64,000 bases of DNA from Acetobacter persici JCM 25330 (GCF_000613905.1 NZ_BAJW01000009.1:1-64000); one strand, 5' to 3'; shown: positions 10,138-20,079, counted from the first letter of the stretch. Made by a program: numbers and translations. The notes: generated by a model not told the origin, from the sequence alone.

Positions 10138-11042
10138 GCGTGTGTTTCCGCCAGCAGGGTAGAGGCCGCCTGTGTGACAGCCGCAACGGAGAGTCCGGCA
10201 ATGGGGGCTTCCCCCTCCGGTCCGGGGGCGGCAATCCATGTGGCGCAGCGGCCTGACGGAGCATATTCCGAGGCGCGGGAGGGGCCAAAAAGCCCCAGAG
10301 TCGGCGTTCCTGCCGCTGCCGCCAGATGCATGAGGCCGGAATCGTTCCCGATAAACAGGCGGCACCGGGCCAGCATGGCGGCAACCTGTGTCAGTGAGAA
10401 CCGGCCACCGGCATCAATCGCGTTCGGCAGGGCTTGCAGAACAGGCAGCGCAAGGGCGCGTTCCTGCTCACCGGGGCCGTAGAAAATGGCCGGGCGCGCC
10501 GCCGGGTTCTGGCGGGACAGGTCCGCCCATAGCGGCAGATAGCGCTCTGTGGGCCAGATTTTGCCGGTCCAGTTGGCCGTGGGGCCAAGAGCAATAACCG
10601 GGCCGCCCTCGGCAGGAACGATCTGACTGGCGAGGGTTTTGTCCGCCTCGGAAAGCCAGACTGTTGGCATCGGCGCAGGGGAGAGGTGAAAAAGCTGCGC
10701 AAGATGGTTCAGCCGCAGGCCGGGGCGGCGGCCCCCGCGCATGATCATCCGTTTGCGCGTGCGCAGGAAAAACGTGGTGGCGGAGCCACGCAGATCAAGT
10801 GCGAGATCCCATTTCTGGCCAATGCAGGCTTTCCACAAATCCAGCCAGTGTCGGTCATGCGGGCGCTTGGTCATGATGATCACGCGTTCGAGTCCGGGCA
10901 GGTTCTGAAATAACCCGGCGGCCACAGGCCCGCAGGCAATGGTAAAACGCGCATTGGGGTAGATCTGGATAAGGTGAGCCAGAAGGCCGGTCGAGAGCAC
11001 GGCATCGCCAAGGCGTGTGGCCGTGATGAAGAGAATGCGCAT
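10134..11042 (-). CDS. ADP-heptose--LPS heptosyltransferase family (GT9)
   Basis: Intact 302-residue GT9 glycosyltransferase, which normally transfers heptose to LPS core at the cytoplasmic face of the inner membrane. N-terminal FITATRLGDAVLSTGLLAHL, donor-domain motif IALGPTANWTGKIWP, and FIGNDSGLMHLAAAAGTPTL, the family hallmark. First gene of a tightly packed operon with the GT4, amidotransferase, ygfZ and hisI genes. Whether the donor is heptose cannot be read from the sequence. Confidence 0.88.
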   Translation of the reverse strand: MRILFITATRLGDAVLSTGLLAHLIQIYPNARFTIACGPVAAGLFQNLPGLERVIIMTKRPHDRHWLDLWKACIGQKWDLALDLRGSATTFFLRTRKRMIMRGGRRPGLRLNHLAQLFHLSPAPMPTVWLSEADKTLASQIVPAEGGPVIALGPTANWTGKIWPTERYLPLWADLSRQNPAARPAIFYGPGEQERALALPVLQALPNAIDAGGRFSLTQVAAMLARCRLFIGNDSGLMHLAAAAGTPTLGLFGPSRASEYAPSGRCATWIAAPGPEGEAPIAGLSVAAVTQAASTLLAETHA

Positions 11043-11245
11043 TGGAAAGAGTCTATACGGGCCTCTCCCCGTTTTTCCAAGTGCGCGGCACGGAAGGAAA
11101 TTTTATGCCGTATTCTGGCCCACAACAGGGTGCAGAAGGCGGGGGATGGACATTTGCACGGCCTGTGTCATGTGAACGCGCAGGCATGCCAGTGGCCGCC
11201 CGAAGGTTCGGGCCGGAGATGGCGTGCAGAACAGGGAAATTGAGA

Positions 11246-11587
11246 ATGAGGAAAGGTTTTTTTCTGGTTTTGGGTGGCCTGCTGGCCGGGGCTGGTCTGG
11301 CAGACTCCGGGACGGCTCGGGCCGCAACCGGAGCATGGGGTGCGCCTGCCTGCGGGGCGGAGCCTGCGGCACCGTCTGTCGATGTGTCATCCGTTGAGCA
11401 TTACAATGCCAGCGTGGACAAGGTGACAGCGTATGAAAAGGCCGCCCGGGCCTATAATACCTGTGTTGCCCGCACGGCGAACAAGGAAGAAACCGCCATC
11501 AGCAATGAGGCGCGGGAAAAAATTGCCCATATTCATGAAGGCAGTTCCACCGTGCAGAAGCGGATTGCCGGCAATTTGTGCATCTGA
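11246..11587 (+). CDS. Small secreted protein of unknown function
   Basis: 113 residues beginning MRKGFFLVLGGLLAGAGLAD, a clear Sec signal peptide with a likely cut after GTARA. The mature part is about 88 residues, has three cysteines (CGAEP, NTCVAR, NLCI) and a predicted helix around VDKVTAYEKAARAYNTCV. AGGGA precedes ATG 11246. Divergent from the LPS operon. I do not recognise a named family. It resembles short conserved periplasmic proteins of acetic acid bacteria, but that is an impression without a search. Confidence 0.65.
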   Translation: MRKGFFLVLGGLLAGAGLADSGTARAATGAWGAPACGAEPAAPSVDVSSVEHYNASVDKVTAYEKAARAYNTCVARTANKEETAISNEAREKIAHIHEGSSTVQKRIAGNLCI

Positions 11588-11761
11588 CAGCCTCACTGAA
11601 AGCCGCAAGCGCAAAATTCGGGGGCAGCGCGCACTGAAAGCTGGCCTTCTGCCACGTATGTTAAGGGGTGTCTTTCTCGCAGGTGGCTTGTATGATGGGT
11701 GTGCATAGGGCAGAAGTGCCGATTACGCACGCATCATAGTCAGAACGGGAACCAGCCAGAC

Positions 11762-12454
11762 GTGGCAGAAGATGTTTTCAAGGAAGTTGACGACGAATTG
11801 AAGGCTGAACGCCTGCGTCAGACTGCTCGCCGTTATGCTGGTCTCGGGATCGGGGTGATCGCCGCCGTGGTGATCGGGGCCGGGGCGTGGTCATGGCATG
11901 TGTCCAGCCAGAAATCGGCCTCTCTTGCCGCCACAGGCTCCTATCTGACAGCCCTGCGTGAGACGGATCATCTTCCGCCCGCTCTCTCCACACAGACGCC
12001 GCTGACGGAAACGGCCCAGACCGGCCTTTCTGCCTTGCAGAAGCTGGTGGCGACCGCCCCCAAAGGTGTGGCAACACTGGCCCGCCTGCAGGAAGGTGCT
12101 GTGCAGGCCGTGCATGGGGATGTCAAAGCGGCTCTGGCAGCATGGGATGCCGTACAGACGGACCAGAGTGCGGACCCTGTCCTGCGGGATCTGGCGACGC
12201 TGCTATGGTGCCAGAAACAGCTTGATGCGGAGGACCCGGCTACGCTGCGCTCACGCCTTTCTCTGCTGACTGGCAGCGGCAGGCCGTGGAATGGTCTGGC
12301 GACAGAAGCTCTGGCGACGCTGGATGTCCGTGAAGGGCATCTGGATGACGCCCGTAAGAAATTTGCCGTGCTGGCCGCGGCGCAGGACGTTCCTTCGGGC
12401 GTGCGGAACAGGGCTCAGGCGCTGTCCCAGGCTCTTGATCCGTCGGCAGGGTGA
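11762..12454 (+). CDS. YfgM-like membrane-anchored TPR protein
   Basis: About 230 residues from a GTG at 11762. A charged N-terminus (VFKEVDDELKAERLRQTARR) leads into one membrane helix YAGLGIGVIAAVVIGAGAW, then a helical-repeat periplasmic domain. The layout matches YfgM, an ancillary SecYEG/chaperone-associated protein that sits just before bamB and der in many proteobacteria, as it does here. It precedes bamB by 6 bases, so the three genes are likely one operon. Confidence 0.82.
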   Translation: MAEDVFKEVDDELKAERLRQTARRYAGLGIGVIAAVVIGAGAWSWHVSSQKSASLAATGSYLTALRETDHLPPALSTQTPLTETAQTGLSALQKLVATAPKGVATLARLQEGAVQAVHGDVKAALAAWDAVQTDQSADPVLRDLATLLWCQKQLDAEDPATLRSRLSLLTGSGRPWNGLATEALATLDVREGHLDDARKKFAVLAAAQDVPSGVRNRAQALSQALDPSAG

Positions 12455-12460
12455 GGCATC

Positions 12461-13887
12461 ATGAGTAATAAAACAGACGCTGGCAAAACAGACTCCGGCA
12501 AAACACGCTCCGGCTTTTTTGGCCGTCCGTCCGTCGCACGCAGAAAGCTTCTGGCCGGGGCCGCCATGATGCCCGTTCTGGCGGGTTGCAGCCTGTTTGA
12601 TGAAGATGAAAAGCCCATTCTGGCAGGCCACCGCACCAATGTGCTGTCCTCCGGCGCGGGGCTGACGGTCGATAAGGAAGACCACACCCCCATTACCCTG
12701 CCGGAAGCGGTTTCGGTTTCAGACTGGCCGCTGGTTGGCCGCGTGACCTCGCATGTTGGCAGCAACTACCGCTGGGGTGGGCTGCACCCGCGCTGGACGA
12801 AGGATATCGGGGCGGGCATTTCCGAACCGGATCTGCTGGCATGGGCGGCTCTGGGCGACTTTGGCCGCGGGCTGATCCAGTCTCCGCCTGTGGTGCATGA
12901 CGGGCGCCTGTTCATCATGGATGCCCGGTGTGTGGTGCGGGCGTTTAGCTGGCCGCATATGTCACATTTGTGGACCATCAACCCAAACCCAAGAAGCTTC
13001 AGTCCAGCAACGTGGGCGGCGGCATCGGCGTGGATGGGGATACGGTCTATATCATTGACGGTATTTCTCAGGCGCTGGCCGTCAATGCGGCGACTGGTAA
13101 GGTCAAATGGCGTTCCGATTTCGGGACGCCGGGCCGCTCCGCGCCGACCATTGCGGATGGCCGCGTCTTTTTTGCAACCATTGACGAGCGCCTGTTTGCG
13201 CTGGATGCCGCAACCGGCAGCCAGCTCTGGTCCTACACGGCGACGGCGGCGGAAACCACGGTGTTCGGCCAGCCCGCTCCGGCGGTGGTGAATGGTGTGG
13301 TTATCGCCGGGTTTGGCGGGGGAGACCTTGTGGCTTTCCGCGCGGAAAGTGGTGAGGTTGTCTGGAGTGACATGCTCGGCAACGTCGGCAGTCAGGCCAG
13401 TACGCTGAATCTGGCCTGTGTGCGTGGCCTGCCGGTTGTGGTGGACAGCACGGTTTACGCCGTCAGTCTGGCGCAGGTTATGGCTGCGGTGGATATCCGG
13501 ACAGGCCGCCGCCTGTGGGAGCGTGCCGTCGGGAGCCAGAACAGCCTGCTGTGCGTGGGGGACTGGCTCTATGTCCTGTCTCAGGATGATCAGCTTGCCT
13601 GTATTGATCGTCTTTCCGGCCATGTGCGCTGGATTACGCAGCTCCGCCGGTTTGAGCGCGTCGATGTCAGCAAAAATATTGTGACATGGATTGGCCCGGT
13701 TATGGCCGGTGGCCAGCTTGTGTGCGTCAGCACCATGCCGGGCAACGGTGTTGTGCGCGTCAACCCGACGACGGGTGCCATTATTTCCGTGGATTCCACG
13801 GATCAGGTTTCTTTTGTTCCCCCTATTGTTGTTGACGAGCAGATGCTGATTGTCACCAACGACGGAAAGCTTCGTTCTTATGGCTGA
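12461..13887 (+). CDS. bamB: Outer membrane assembly factor BamB (frameshifted)
   Basis: Outer-membrane lipoprotein of the BAM complex, an eight-bladed PQQ-type beta-propeller. Residues 1-45 form a lipoprotein signal (ARRKLLAGAAMMPVLAGC, Cys as the lipidated residue). The frame breaks at the short C run 12982-12984: WTINP continues as KPKKLQSSNVGGGIGVDGD in the next frame. One added C gives about 475 residues. Propeller repeats such as ALDAATGSQLWSY, AVDIRTGRRLWERAV and CIDRLSGHVRWITQL are plain. The stop overlaps the der start by 8 bases. Confidence 0.92.
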
Positions 13888-15334
13888 TCGCCGGCGGCCC
13901 ATGCGGCCTGTTGCGCCTGTACCTTCTGCTGATCTCCCTCTGGTGGCTATTGTTGGCCGCCCGAATGTTGGCAAATCGACTCTGTTTAACCGCCTTGTTG
14001 GCCGCCGTCAGGCGCTGGTGGCGGACACCCCCGGTGTCACGCGTGACCGTAAGGAAGGTCTGGCTGTCCTGCGGGGGCGCACCATCCGTCTGGTCGATAC
14101 GGCAGGACTGGAAGAGGCTGCTCCCAACACGCTGTTCGGGCGTATGCGGGCCTCGTCCGAAAGTGCCGTGCGGGATGCCGTACTTGTGCTGTTCTGCATT
14201 GATGCGCGTGCAGGGATTACCCCGGCGGACGAGCATTTTGCCGCATGGGTGCGCAAGCAGGGGCGGCCGGTTATGCTGGTGGCCAACAAGGCGGAAGGGC
14301 GCGGTGGTGCGGCCTCTGCCATGGAAGCCTATTCTCTGGGGCTCGGGGAACCTGTTGCGGTTTCTGCCGAGCACGGGGAAGGTCTGTCTGACCTGATGGG
14401 CGAGATTGTTGACCATCTGCCGCCGGAGCCGGAACCAGAGGACGTATTTGAGGAAGAAGACGCATTCGAGCCAGATGCAGAGGCACTGGACCCGGATGCG
14501 GAAATTGTTCTCCCCGCCCGACCGCCCGGCCCGATCCGGATTGCGATTGTTGGCCGCCCGAATGCCGGGAAATCCACGCTTCTGAACTCCCTACTGGGAG
14601 AAGAGCGGATGATTACCGGGCCGGAACCCGGCCTGACGCGCGATTCCGTCGCGGTAACGCTGCATGATGAAGGCGATGTGTTTGAGGTGGTGGACACCGC
14701 CGGTCTGCGGCGTAAGGCCCGGATTGATGAAGCGCTGGAAAAAATGTCGGTATCCGCCTCTATTGAAGCCCTGAAAATGGCGGAAGTGGCGGTGCTGGTG
14801 TTGGACGCCACGCTGGGTGTGCATGAGCAGGATTTGCAGATTGCCCGCCTGATTGAGCGTGAAGGCCGGGCCTGTGTGCTGGCCCTGAACAAATGGGATG
14901 CGGTGGAAGACCGCAATGCCACGCGTCAGGCTATTCTGGACCGCCTGAGCATTTCCCTTGCCCAGATGCGGGGCGTGCCGGTGGTGACGTTCTCCGCGCT
15001 GACGGGGGCCTCCGTGCATCGGCTGCTGCCCGCCGTGCGGGAAGCGTGTGAGGTGTGGAATGCCCGTGTGCCGACCGGTGCGCTGAACCGCTGGTTTGAG
15101 GAAGCGCTGGAACGCCATGCGCCGCCGCTGGTGGATGGCCGCCGCCTGAAGCTGCGTTATATGACGCAGGTGAAAGCCCGCCCGCCGACATTCGTGATTT
15201 TTGGCACCCGCGCCGAGCAGACGCCAGAAGATTACAAACGGTATCTGGTGAACGGCCTGCGTGAGACCTTTAATCTGCCGGGCGTGCCGATCCGCCTGCA
15301 AACGCGCGGCACGAAAAACCCGTATTCCAAATAA
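13880..15334 (+). CDS. der: Ribosome biogenesis GTPase Der
   Basis: Double-GTPase needed for 50S subunit maturation. G domain 1 has GRPNVGKSTLFN, DTPGVTRD and DTAGLEEA; its G4 reads NKAE rather than NKxD. G domain 2 has GRPNAGKSTLLN, DTAGLRRKARI and LNKWD. An acidic linker (EPEPEDVFEEEDAFEPDAE) joins them and a KH-like domain follows, ending in RGTKNPYSK. 484 residues from ATG 13880, which lies inside the bamB stop region, suggesting coupling. Confidence 0.96.
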   Translation: MADRRRPMRPVAPVPSADLPLVAIVGRPNVGKSTLFNRLVGRRQALVADTPGVTRDRKEGLAVLRGRTIRLVDTAGLEEAAPNTLFGRMRASSESAVRDAVLVLFCIDARAGITPADEHFAAWVRKQGRPVMLVANKAEGRGGAASAMEAYSLGLGEPVAVSAEHGEGLSDLMGEIVDHLPPEPEPEDVFEEEDAFEPDAEALDPDAEIVLPARPPGPIRIAIVGRPNAGKSTLLNSLLGEERMITGPEPGLTRDSVAVTLHDEGDVFEVVDTAGLRRKARIDEALEKMSVSASIEALKMAEVAVLVLDATLGVHEQDLQIARLIEREGRACVLALNKWDAVEDRNATRQAILDRLSISLAQMRGVPVVTFSALTGASVHRLLPAVREACEVWNARVPTGALNRWFEEALERHAPPLVDGRRLKLRYMTQVKARPPTFVIFGTRAEQTPEDYKRYLVNGLRETFNLPGVPIRLQTRGTKNPYSK

Positions 15335-15452
15335 ATCCCTCTTTTAGATCCGGAGGGACAGGGCCGTCAGGCCTGCCGGGGGTTGGATGTTGCTTCAAAA
15401 AGCAGTCTGTTCCCACATAAAGATACCCGGCCAGCTCAGGTCAGGATTTTTG

Positions 15453-15486
15453 AAAAAGGCCCTCTGGAAATAGGGGGCCCTTTTTG
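15453..15486. terminator. Bidirectional terminator between der and the gluconate permease
   Basis: AAAAAGGCCCTCT, loop GGAAAT, AGGGGGCCCTTTTT. An 8-pair stem with one G-T wobble is flanked by A and T runs, and it serves both convergent genes. Confidence 0.8.
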
Positions 15487-15493
15487 TTGGGGG

Positions 15494-16837
15494 TTAGTGA
15501 ATCACCCAGGACAGCGGCAGGCAGATCAGCAGGCCGAGGACGGCAATGAGCGTTTCAATCATCGTCCAGCTCCGCAGGGTCTGTGAGAGGTTCATCCCCA
15601 GATATTCCTTCATCTGCCAGAAGCCTGCATCATTCATCAGGCTTAGCCCCACGGAGCCAGCTCCTGTCACCAGCACCAGCAGTTCCGGTGAGACAGAATG
15701 GGACGCAGCCAGAATGGGGCCGACAATACCGGAGGCTGTTGTGGTGGCGACCGTCGCGGAACCCGTGGCAATACGGACCAGCAGGGCAAGCATCCATGCC
15801 AGAACCAGCAACGGCACATGCGCGCCCAGCGCCAGATTTGTAATGGCGTGGGAGAGCCCGCTGTCTATCAGTTCCCGCCCGAATCCCCCGCCTGCGCCAA
15901 TCAGCAGCATGATGGTGGCTGTCGGGGCCAGACATTCATTGCTGAAGCGCAGAACAGTCTCACGGGAGAGGCCACTGAGGCTACCCATCAGCCAGAAAGA
16001 CATCAGCGTCGCGACAAGCAGGGCAATATCCGTGTTCCCCAGAAAATGCAGAATACGGTAGGGCAGGGCTGTTGCGGGCCAGACCAGTTCAGCCAGCGCG
16101 CCACCCAGCATCAACACAACCGGGCTAAGCAACGTCGCGCAGGAAAGCGCAAAGGACGGCAGCTTGTCGTGCTCAAACTCGCCGGTAAACTGCTCCTCCA
16201 GCGCCGTGGGAGCCAGCGCGCCGATGCGTGGTGCGATGTACCAGGTGTAAACCGGCCCCGCGAGCGCTGCGATGGGCGTGCCAATCACAATCCCCCAGAA
16301 CAGCGTGCGGGCCGTGTTGGCATGATACGCCGTAATCGCCAGCAACGTGGCCGGATGCGGGGGCACCATGGCATGCGTGACGGATAAGGCCGCCGCCATA
16401 GGAAAGGCCAGAACGGGCAGAGGCAACGTGTTGCGGCGGGAGAGAATGAAGGCCAGCGGAATTAGCAGCACGAACCCGACTTCAAAAAAAACTGGCAGCC
16501 CGACCAGCAGGCCAATCACCATCATGGCCCAGGACAGATGTTTCTTTCCGGCCATGCGGGAAATGGTCAGGGCGATCTGGTCCGCGCCGCCGGTTTCCGC
16601 CAGAATTTTCCCCAGCATGGTGCCCAGTGCCACAACACCCGCCACATGCCCCAGAACGTGGCCCATGCCGTTTTCAAAAGAACTGATGGCCTGCTCCGTT
16701 GGCATGCCCGTTGCCAGAGCCAGCCCGACGGAGACGATAAAGAGCGTCACAAAGGGGTTGAGGCGCGCCACGCCGATCAGGAGCATGAGCAGGATGATGG
16801 CGGTGGCTGTCAGGCCTGAGGCGAGTAAAGGCGTCAT
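15494..16837 (-). CDS. GntP-family gluconate:proton symporter
   Basis: 447-residue inner-membrane permease with about 12-14 hydrophobic segments. Family features include PFVTLFIVSVGLALATG, the conserved HAMVPPHPATLLAI loop, VRIATGSATVATTTASGI and SLMNDAGFWQMKEY near the C-terminus. GntP proteins import gluconate or related sugar acids, which suits an organism that oxidises sugars in the periplasm. No kinase or regulator is adjacent. Confidence 0.9.
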   Translation of the reverse strand: MTPLLASGLTATAIILLMLLIGVARLNPFVTLFIVSVGLALATGMPTEQAISSFENGMGHVLGHVAGVVALGTMLGKILAETGGADQIALTISRMAGKKHLSWAMMVIGLLVGLPVFFEVGFVLLIPLAFILSRRNTLPLPVLAFPMAAALSVTHAMVPPHPATLLAITAYHANTARTLFWGIVIGTPIAALAGPVYTWYIAPRIGALAPTALEEQFTGEFEHDKLPSFALSCATLLSPVVLMLGGALAELVWPATALPYRILHFLGNTDIALLVATLMSFWLMGSLSGLSRETVLRFSNECLAPTATIMLLIGAGGGFGRELIDSGLSHAITNLALGAHVPLLVLAWMLALLVRIATGSATVATTTASGIVGPILAASHSVSPELLVLVTGAGSVGLSLMNDAGFWQMKEYLGMNLSQTLRSWTMIETLIAVLGLLICLPLSWVIH

Positions 16838-17142
16838 GGCCCGAGGATGGAGCGGGACGGGGCCTGAATGTCAACCATTCGTGCAGGCAGGGGGTTGTCG
16901 TCTTTTCCGGTGGGGGAGCAGCCAGAAAACGCAGGGCCAGTCAGGAGCAGGAGATTTCTTGTTATTTCATAAATGAATAAATCCACTCTCTCCGCACGCG
17001 CACAATTCCGTGTGCTGGTGCCTGTGCTGCGTTGTCTGGTGGTATGCCGCAGAAAGACCAGTAAGCCTGACTGGCCTTCCCCTTTCCGGTTCAGGGTGGC
17101 ACAGAAGTCCACCGGCGCAGGACGTGAGACGTCAGAAAAGGA
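16838..17142. other. Intergenic region between divergent transporter genes
   Basis: About 305 bases with the short AT-rich stretch TATTTCATAAATGAATAAAT near 16960-16980. It should hold promoters for both the gluconate permease and the MFS exporter, but no operator or convincing -35/-10 pair was identified. Confidence 0.5.
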
Positions 17143-18564
17143 ATGATCAGGCTGATGAATGAACATGCGCAGAACGCAGGAACGACGGTAGAACCGGCAG
17201 CCACGGCAGGCCTGTATGGCCGCGCGCGGATGTGGGCCATGCTGGCGGTCTCGCTTTCCGTGCTGATGGCCTTGTTGGATTACGCCATTGCCAACGTGGC
17301 CCTGCCCGATATTGCGCGGGACCTGCATGCGTCGTCCTCAGCGTCCATCTGGGTGGTCAATGCGTATCAGCTTGCCAGTCTGGTCTCTTTGCTGCCGCTG
17401 GCGGCGCTGGGCAGTATGGTCGGGTTTGCGCGCATGTGCCGCTTTGGCATCGTGCTGTTCATGGGTGCTTCTGTTCTATGCGCGCTGGCGACGACACTCC
17501 CCGCACTCGCTGCGGCCCGCGTGTTACAGGGGATTGGCGGGGCGTGCATCCTTAGCGTGAATATTGCCCTTGTGCGTTACATCTATCCGCATGCGGAAAT
17601 TGGCAAAGGCATTGCCCTGAACGGCGTTGTGGTGGCCATAGGCGTGGCGCTGGGGCCAACGGCGGCGGCGGCTATTCTGACAGTGGCCTCATGGCCCTGG
17701 CTGTTCTGGGTGAATCTGCCGCTGGGGGCTGTGGCGCTGGTCATGGCATTTTCCGCATTACCTGCCGTGCCGCCAAGTGGCGCGCGCCCGGATATTACGG
17801 GCAGCCTGCTCTGTATGCTGGCTTTTGGGGCGCTGGTTATGGGTGGAGACGGGCTGGCGCATCAGTCCGGCATTATCCTGTCCTTTGGGTTGATTATGGT
17901 GGGGCTGCTGTCCGGCCTGCTGCTTATCCGGCGGGAGAGCGGGCTTCCGCAGCCTATTCTGCCAGTAGATATGCTGGCCAGACCGGACTTTGCCATTGCG
18001 TTTGTCACCGGATTTTGCGGCTTTGTGGCCTCCAATTTTTACATCATCTCCATGCCGTTTACGCTGCATGATGTGCTGGGCATGAGTGCGGCGGAAACAG
18101 GTCTGCTGATCACGCCATGGCCGATCGGGATTATGTGCGCGGCCCCTCTGGTGCGGCGTCTGGCCGATACGGTGTCCGCCGGGGTGCTGTCTTCCATTGG
18201 CTTGCTGATGACGGCAACCGGGTTTTTCCTGCTGTGGAGCATGCCCGCGCACCCGACTGCTCCTGATATTATCTGGCGGACCTGGCTGGCTGGTTGTGGG
18301 TTCGGCCTGTTCCAGCCGCCGAACAACCGCGCCATGATGGTCTCGGCCTCACACGCGCGGGCCGGGGGGGCAAGCGGCATGGTGCAGGTGGCGCGTCAGG
18401 CCGGGCAAACCCTTGGAGCCATGGGGGTGGCGGCTTTTTTTGCGTTATTTGCTGAGGGTGCTGCGCTCAACTGCCTGCTGACTGCGGGCTGCGTCGCGGT
18501 GTTTGCCGCCTTGCTGAGTTCCAGCCGGTTACTGGCGGGACGCCGGGCTGACAAGCCAGCCTGA
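17143..18564 (+). CDS. MFS drug exporter, DHA2 (SmvA/QacA-like) family
   Basis: 473 residues with about 14 hydrophobic helices, as in DHA2 drug:proton antiporters. MALLDYAIANVALPDIARDL in helix 1 has the family acidic residue and the ALP motif; WVVNAYQLASL follows in helix 2. VLQGIGGACILSVNIALVRY and GPTAAAAILTVASWPWLFWV fit motif C and its surroundings. Substrate unknown. ATG 17143 lies directly on AAAAGGA, so ATG 17155 is the likelier translation start. Confidence 0.87.
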   Translation: MIRLMNEHAQNAGTTVEPAATAGLYGRARMWAMLAVSLSVLMALLDYAIANVALPDIARDLHASSSASIWVVNAYQLASLVSLLPLAALGSMVGFARMCRFGIVLFMGASVLCALATTLPALAAARVLQGIGGACILSVNIALVRYIYPHAEIGKGIALNGVVVAIGVALGPTAAAAILTVASWPWLFWVNLPLGAVALVMAFSALPAVPPSGARPDITGSLLCMLAFGALVMGGDGLAHQSGIILSFGLIMVGLLSGLLLIRRESGLPQPILPVDMLARPDFAIAFVTGFCGFVASNFYIISMPFTLHDVLGMSAAETGLLITPWPIGIMCAAPLVRRLADTVSAGVLSSIGLLMTATGFFLLWSMPAHPTAPDIIWRTWLAGCGFGLFQPPNNRAMMVSASHARAGGASGMVQVARQAGQTLGAMGVAAFFALFAEGAALNCLLTAGCVAVFAALLSSSRLLAGRRADKPA

Positions 18565-18604
18565 AGGGCCAGCCTGAAAGAGCGGGCATTAAAAAATCAG
18601 ACGT

Positions 18605-18638
18605 TAAAAAAGGCTGGCGCGCAGGGAGCGGCCAGCCC
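18605..18638 (-). terminator. Terminator downstream of gshA
   Basis: Read on the minus strand, GGCTGGC (complement of 18631-18637) pairs with GCCAGCC (18612-18618) and is followed by six T. It lies 14 bases past the gshA stop. Confidence 0.8.
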
Positions 18639-18651
18639 GGAGAATGCGCGA

Positions 18652-20079
18652 TCAGATCTCGCTTTCTCCAAAAATACGGGTCACATCGCCGCTCCATGCG
18701 CCGTAATAGCGTTCCAGCCAGCGTTCCGCCTGCGTGGGGCCTCCGGCGGCCATGGCGGTCAGCGGGGCCAGATAAGCCCATTCTTCTCGCTCGTTTTCAT
18801 CCACAAAGCCACGGGCCTGAAGGCCATCCATGGCAATGCCGATAACCTGTGCGGCCAGATCCCGCACGGTGCCTTCACCCCACGGAGTATTCAGCGCCTG
18901 AGACGGCACCAGAGCCCGCAGCTTGGCGTAATCTTCCCACGGGCGCTCACACACCAGTTCATAAGCGGCTTCCAGTGCGGCATCATCATACAGCAGGCCA
19001 ACCCACAGGGCGGACTGGGCCAGCATCATTTCCGCGGAGCCCGCATCGGCGCCGCGCATTTCCAGAAACTGCTTGAGGCGGACATCCGGGAAGGCGGTGG
19101 AAATGTGGTTTTCAAAGTCGGCCAGAGTGGGGGTGACATCCTCCAGCCCGTCCTGACGGTCCCCGTTCATCCATGCGCGGAAGGAGCGGCCGGAAACATC
19201 GCGCATCTTGCCATCACGGATGATGAAATACATGGGCACATCCAGCACCCATTCCGCATAGCGTTCAAACCCGAAGTCTTTTTCAAACACACAGGCGGGC
19301 ATCCCGGCACGGGCGTTGTCCGTGTCTGTCCAGATGCGGGCGCGGTTGGAGAGGAAGTTGTTGGGCTTGCCCTCAAAGAACGGAGAATTGGCGAACAGAG
19401 CGGTAGCAACAGGTTGCAGGGCCAGAGAGACCTGCATCTTGCGCACCATGTCCTGCTCGGACCCGAAATCCAGATTGACCTGCACGGTACAGGTCCGCTG
19501 CATCATATCCAGACCCAGCGCGCCCACTTTTGGCATGTAATTGCGCATAATGGCGTAGCGGGATTTGGGCATCCACGGCTGGTCGGCCCGTGTGGCGGTC
19601 GGGTGGAAGCCCAGCGGGCTGAAGCCTAGCCCCAGTTTGCGCGCCAGCGGGCGCACGGAATCATAATGCGCGGCCAGTTCTTCCGCTGTTTCATGCAGTG
19701 TGTTCAGCGGGGCGCCGGAGAGTTCAAACTGCCCTGCCGGTTCCAGAGAAATGCCAGCGCCCTTCTGTTCTTCAATGCCTTTCAGGCCGATAATCTTGCC
19801 TTCATCCAGAATGGGCTGCCAGTCATCCGGTTCCACTTCCTGAAGGCCGTCCAGCAGCGCCTCTATGCCTGCCGGGCTGTACGGGGGAGTTGCGTAAGCG
19901 GCGCGGCCGACCTGCGGACCGGTGCCGTTTGCCGCAGCCTCCGGGCGGACCCAGCCGAATTTTTCATGCTCCGTGCCAATGCGCCATGAATCGCGGGGCT
20001 TGCATCCTTTGGCAAAAACCTCGGCCAGCTGAAAAACTGAACGAACGGGTGTGTCGTCGTGGGCATCGGCGTGAGACAT
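18652..20079 (-). CDS. gshA: Glutamate--cysteine ligase, plant/alphaproteobacterial type
   Basis: First step of glutathione synthesis, ATP-dependent. 475 residues. Recognisable segments are GTEHEKFGWVRPE, GAGISLEPAGQFELSGAPL, MRNYMPKVGALGLDMMQRT and CTVQVNLDFGSEQDMVRKM of the GCS2/plant-type family, which differs from the E. coli enzyme. It lies 72 bases after rsmE on the same strand and has its own terminator. The partner gshB is at 61.9 kb. Confidence 0.94.
   Translation of the reverse strand: MSHADAHDDTPVRSVFQLAEVFAKGCKPRDSWRIGTEHEKFGWVRPEAAANGTGPQVGRAAYATPPYSPAGIEALLDGLQEVEPDDWQPILDEGKIIGLKGIEEQKGAGISLEPAGQFELSGAPLNTLHETAEELAAHYDSVRPLARKLGLGFSPLGFHPTATRADQPWMPKSRYAIMRNYMPKVGALGLDMMQRTCTVQVNLDFGSEQDMVRKMQVSLALQPVATALFANSPFFEGKPNNFLSNRARIWTDTDNARAGMPACVFEKDFGFERYAEWVLDVPMYFIIRDGKMRDVSGRSFRAWMNGDRQDGLEDVTPTLADFENHISTAFPDVRLKQFLEMRGADAGSAEMMLAQSALWVGLLYDDAALEAAYELVCERPWEDYAKLRALVPSQALNTPWGEGTVRDLAAQVIGIAMDGLQARGFVDENEREEWAYLAPLTAMAAGGPTQAERWLERYYGAWSGDVTRIFGESEI

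Noticed and set aside
7323-11042. Horizontally acquired glycan island
   Set aside because: Base composition and codon use look like the surrounding housekeeping genes, and there are no flanking tRNA, repeat or integrase signs.
12766-13974. A 402-codon minus-strand frame opposite bamB and the start of der
   Set aside because: Antisense shadow. The plus strand encodes clear BamB propeller repeats.
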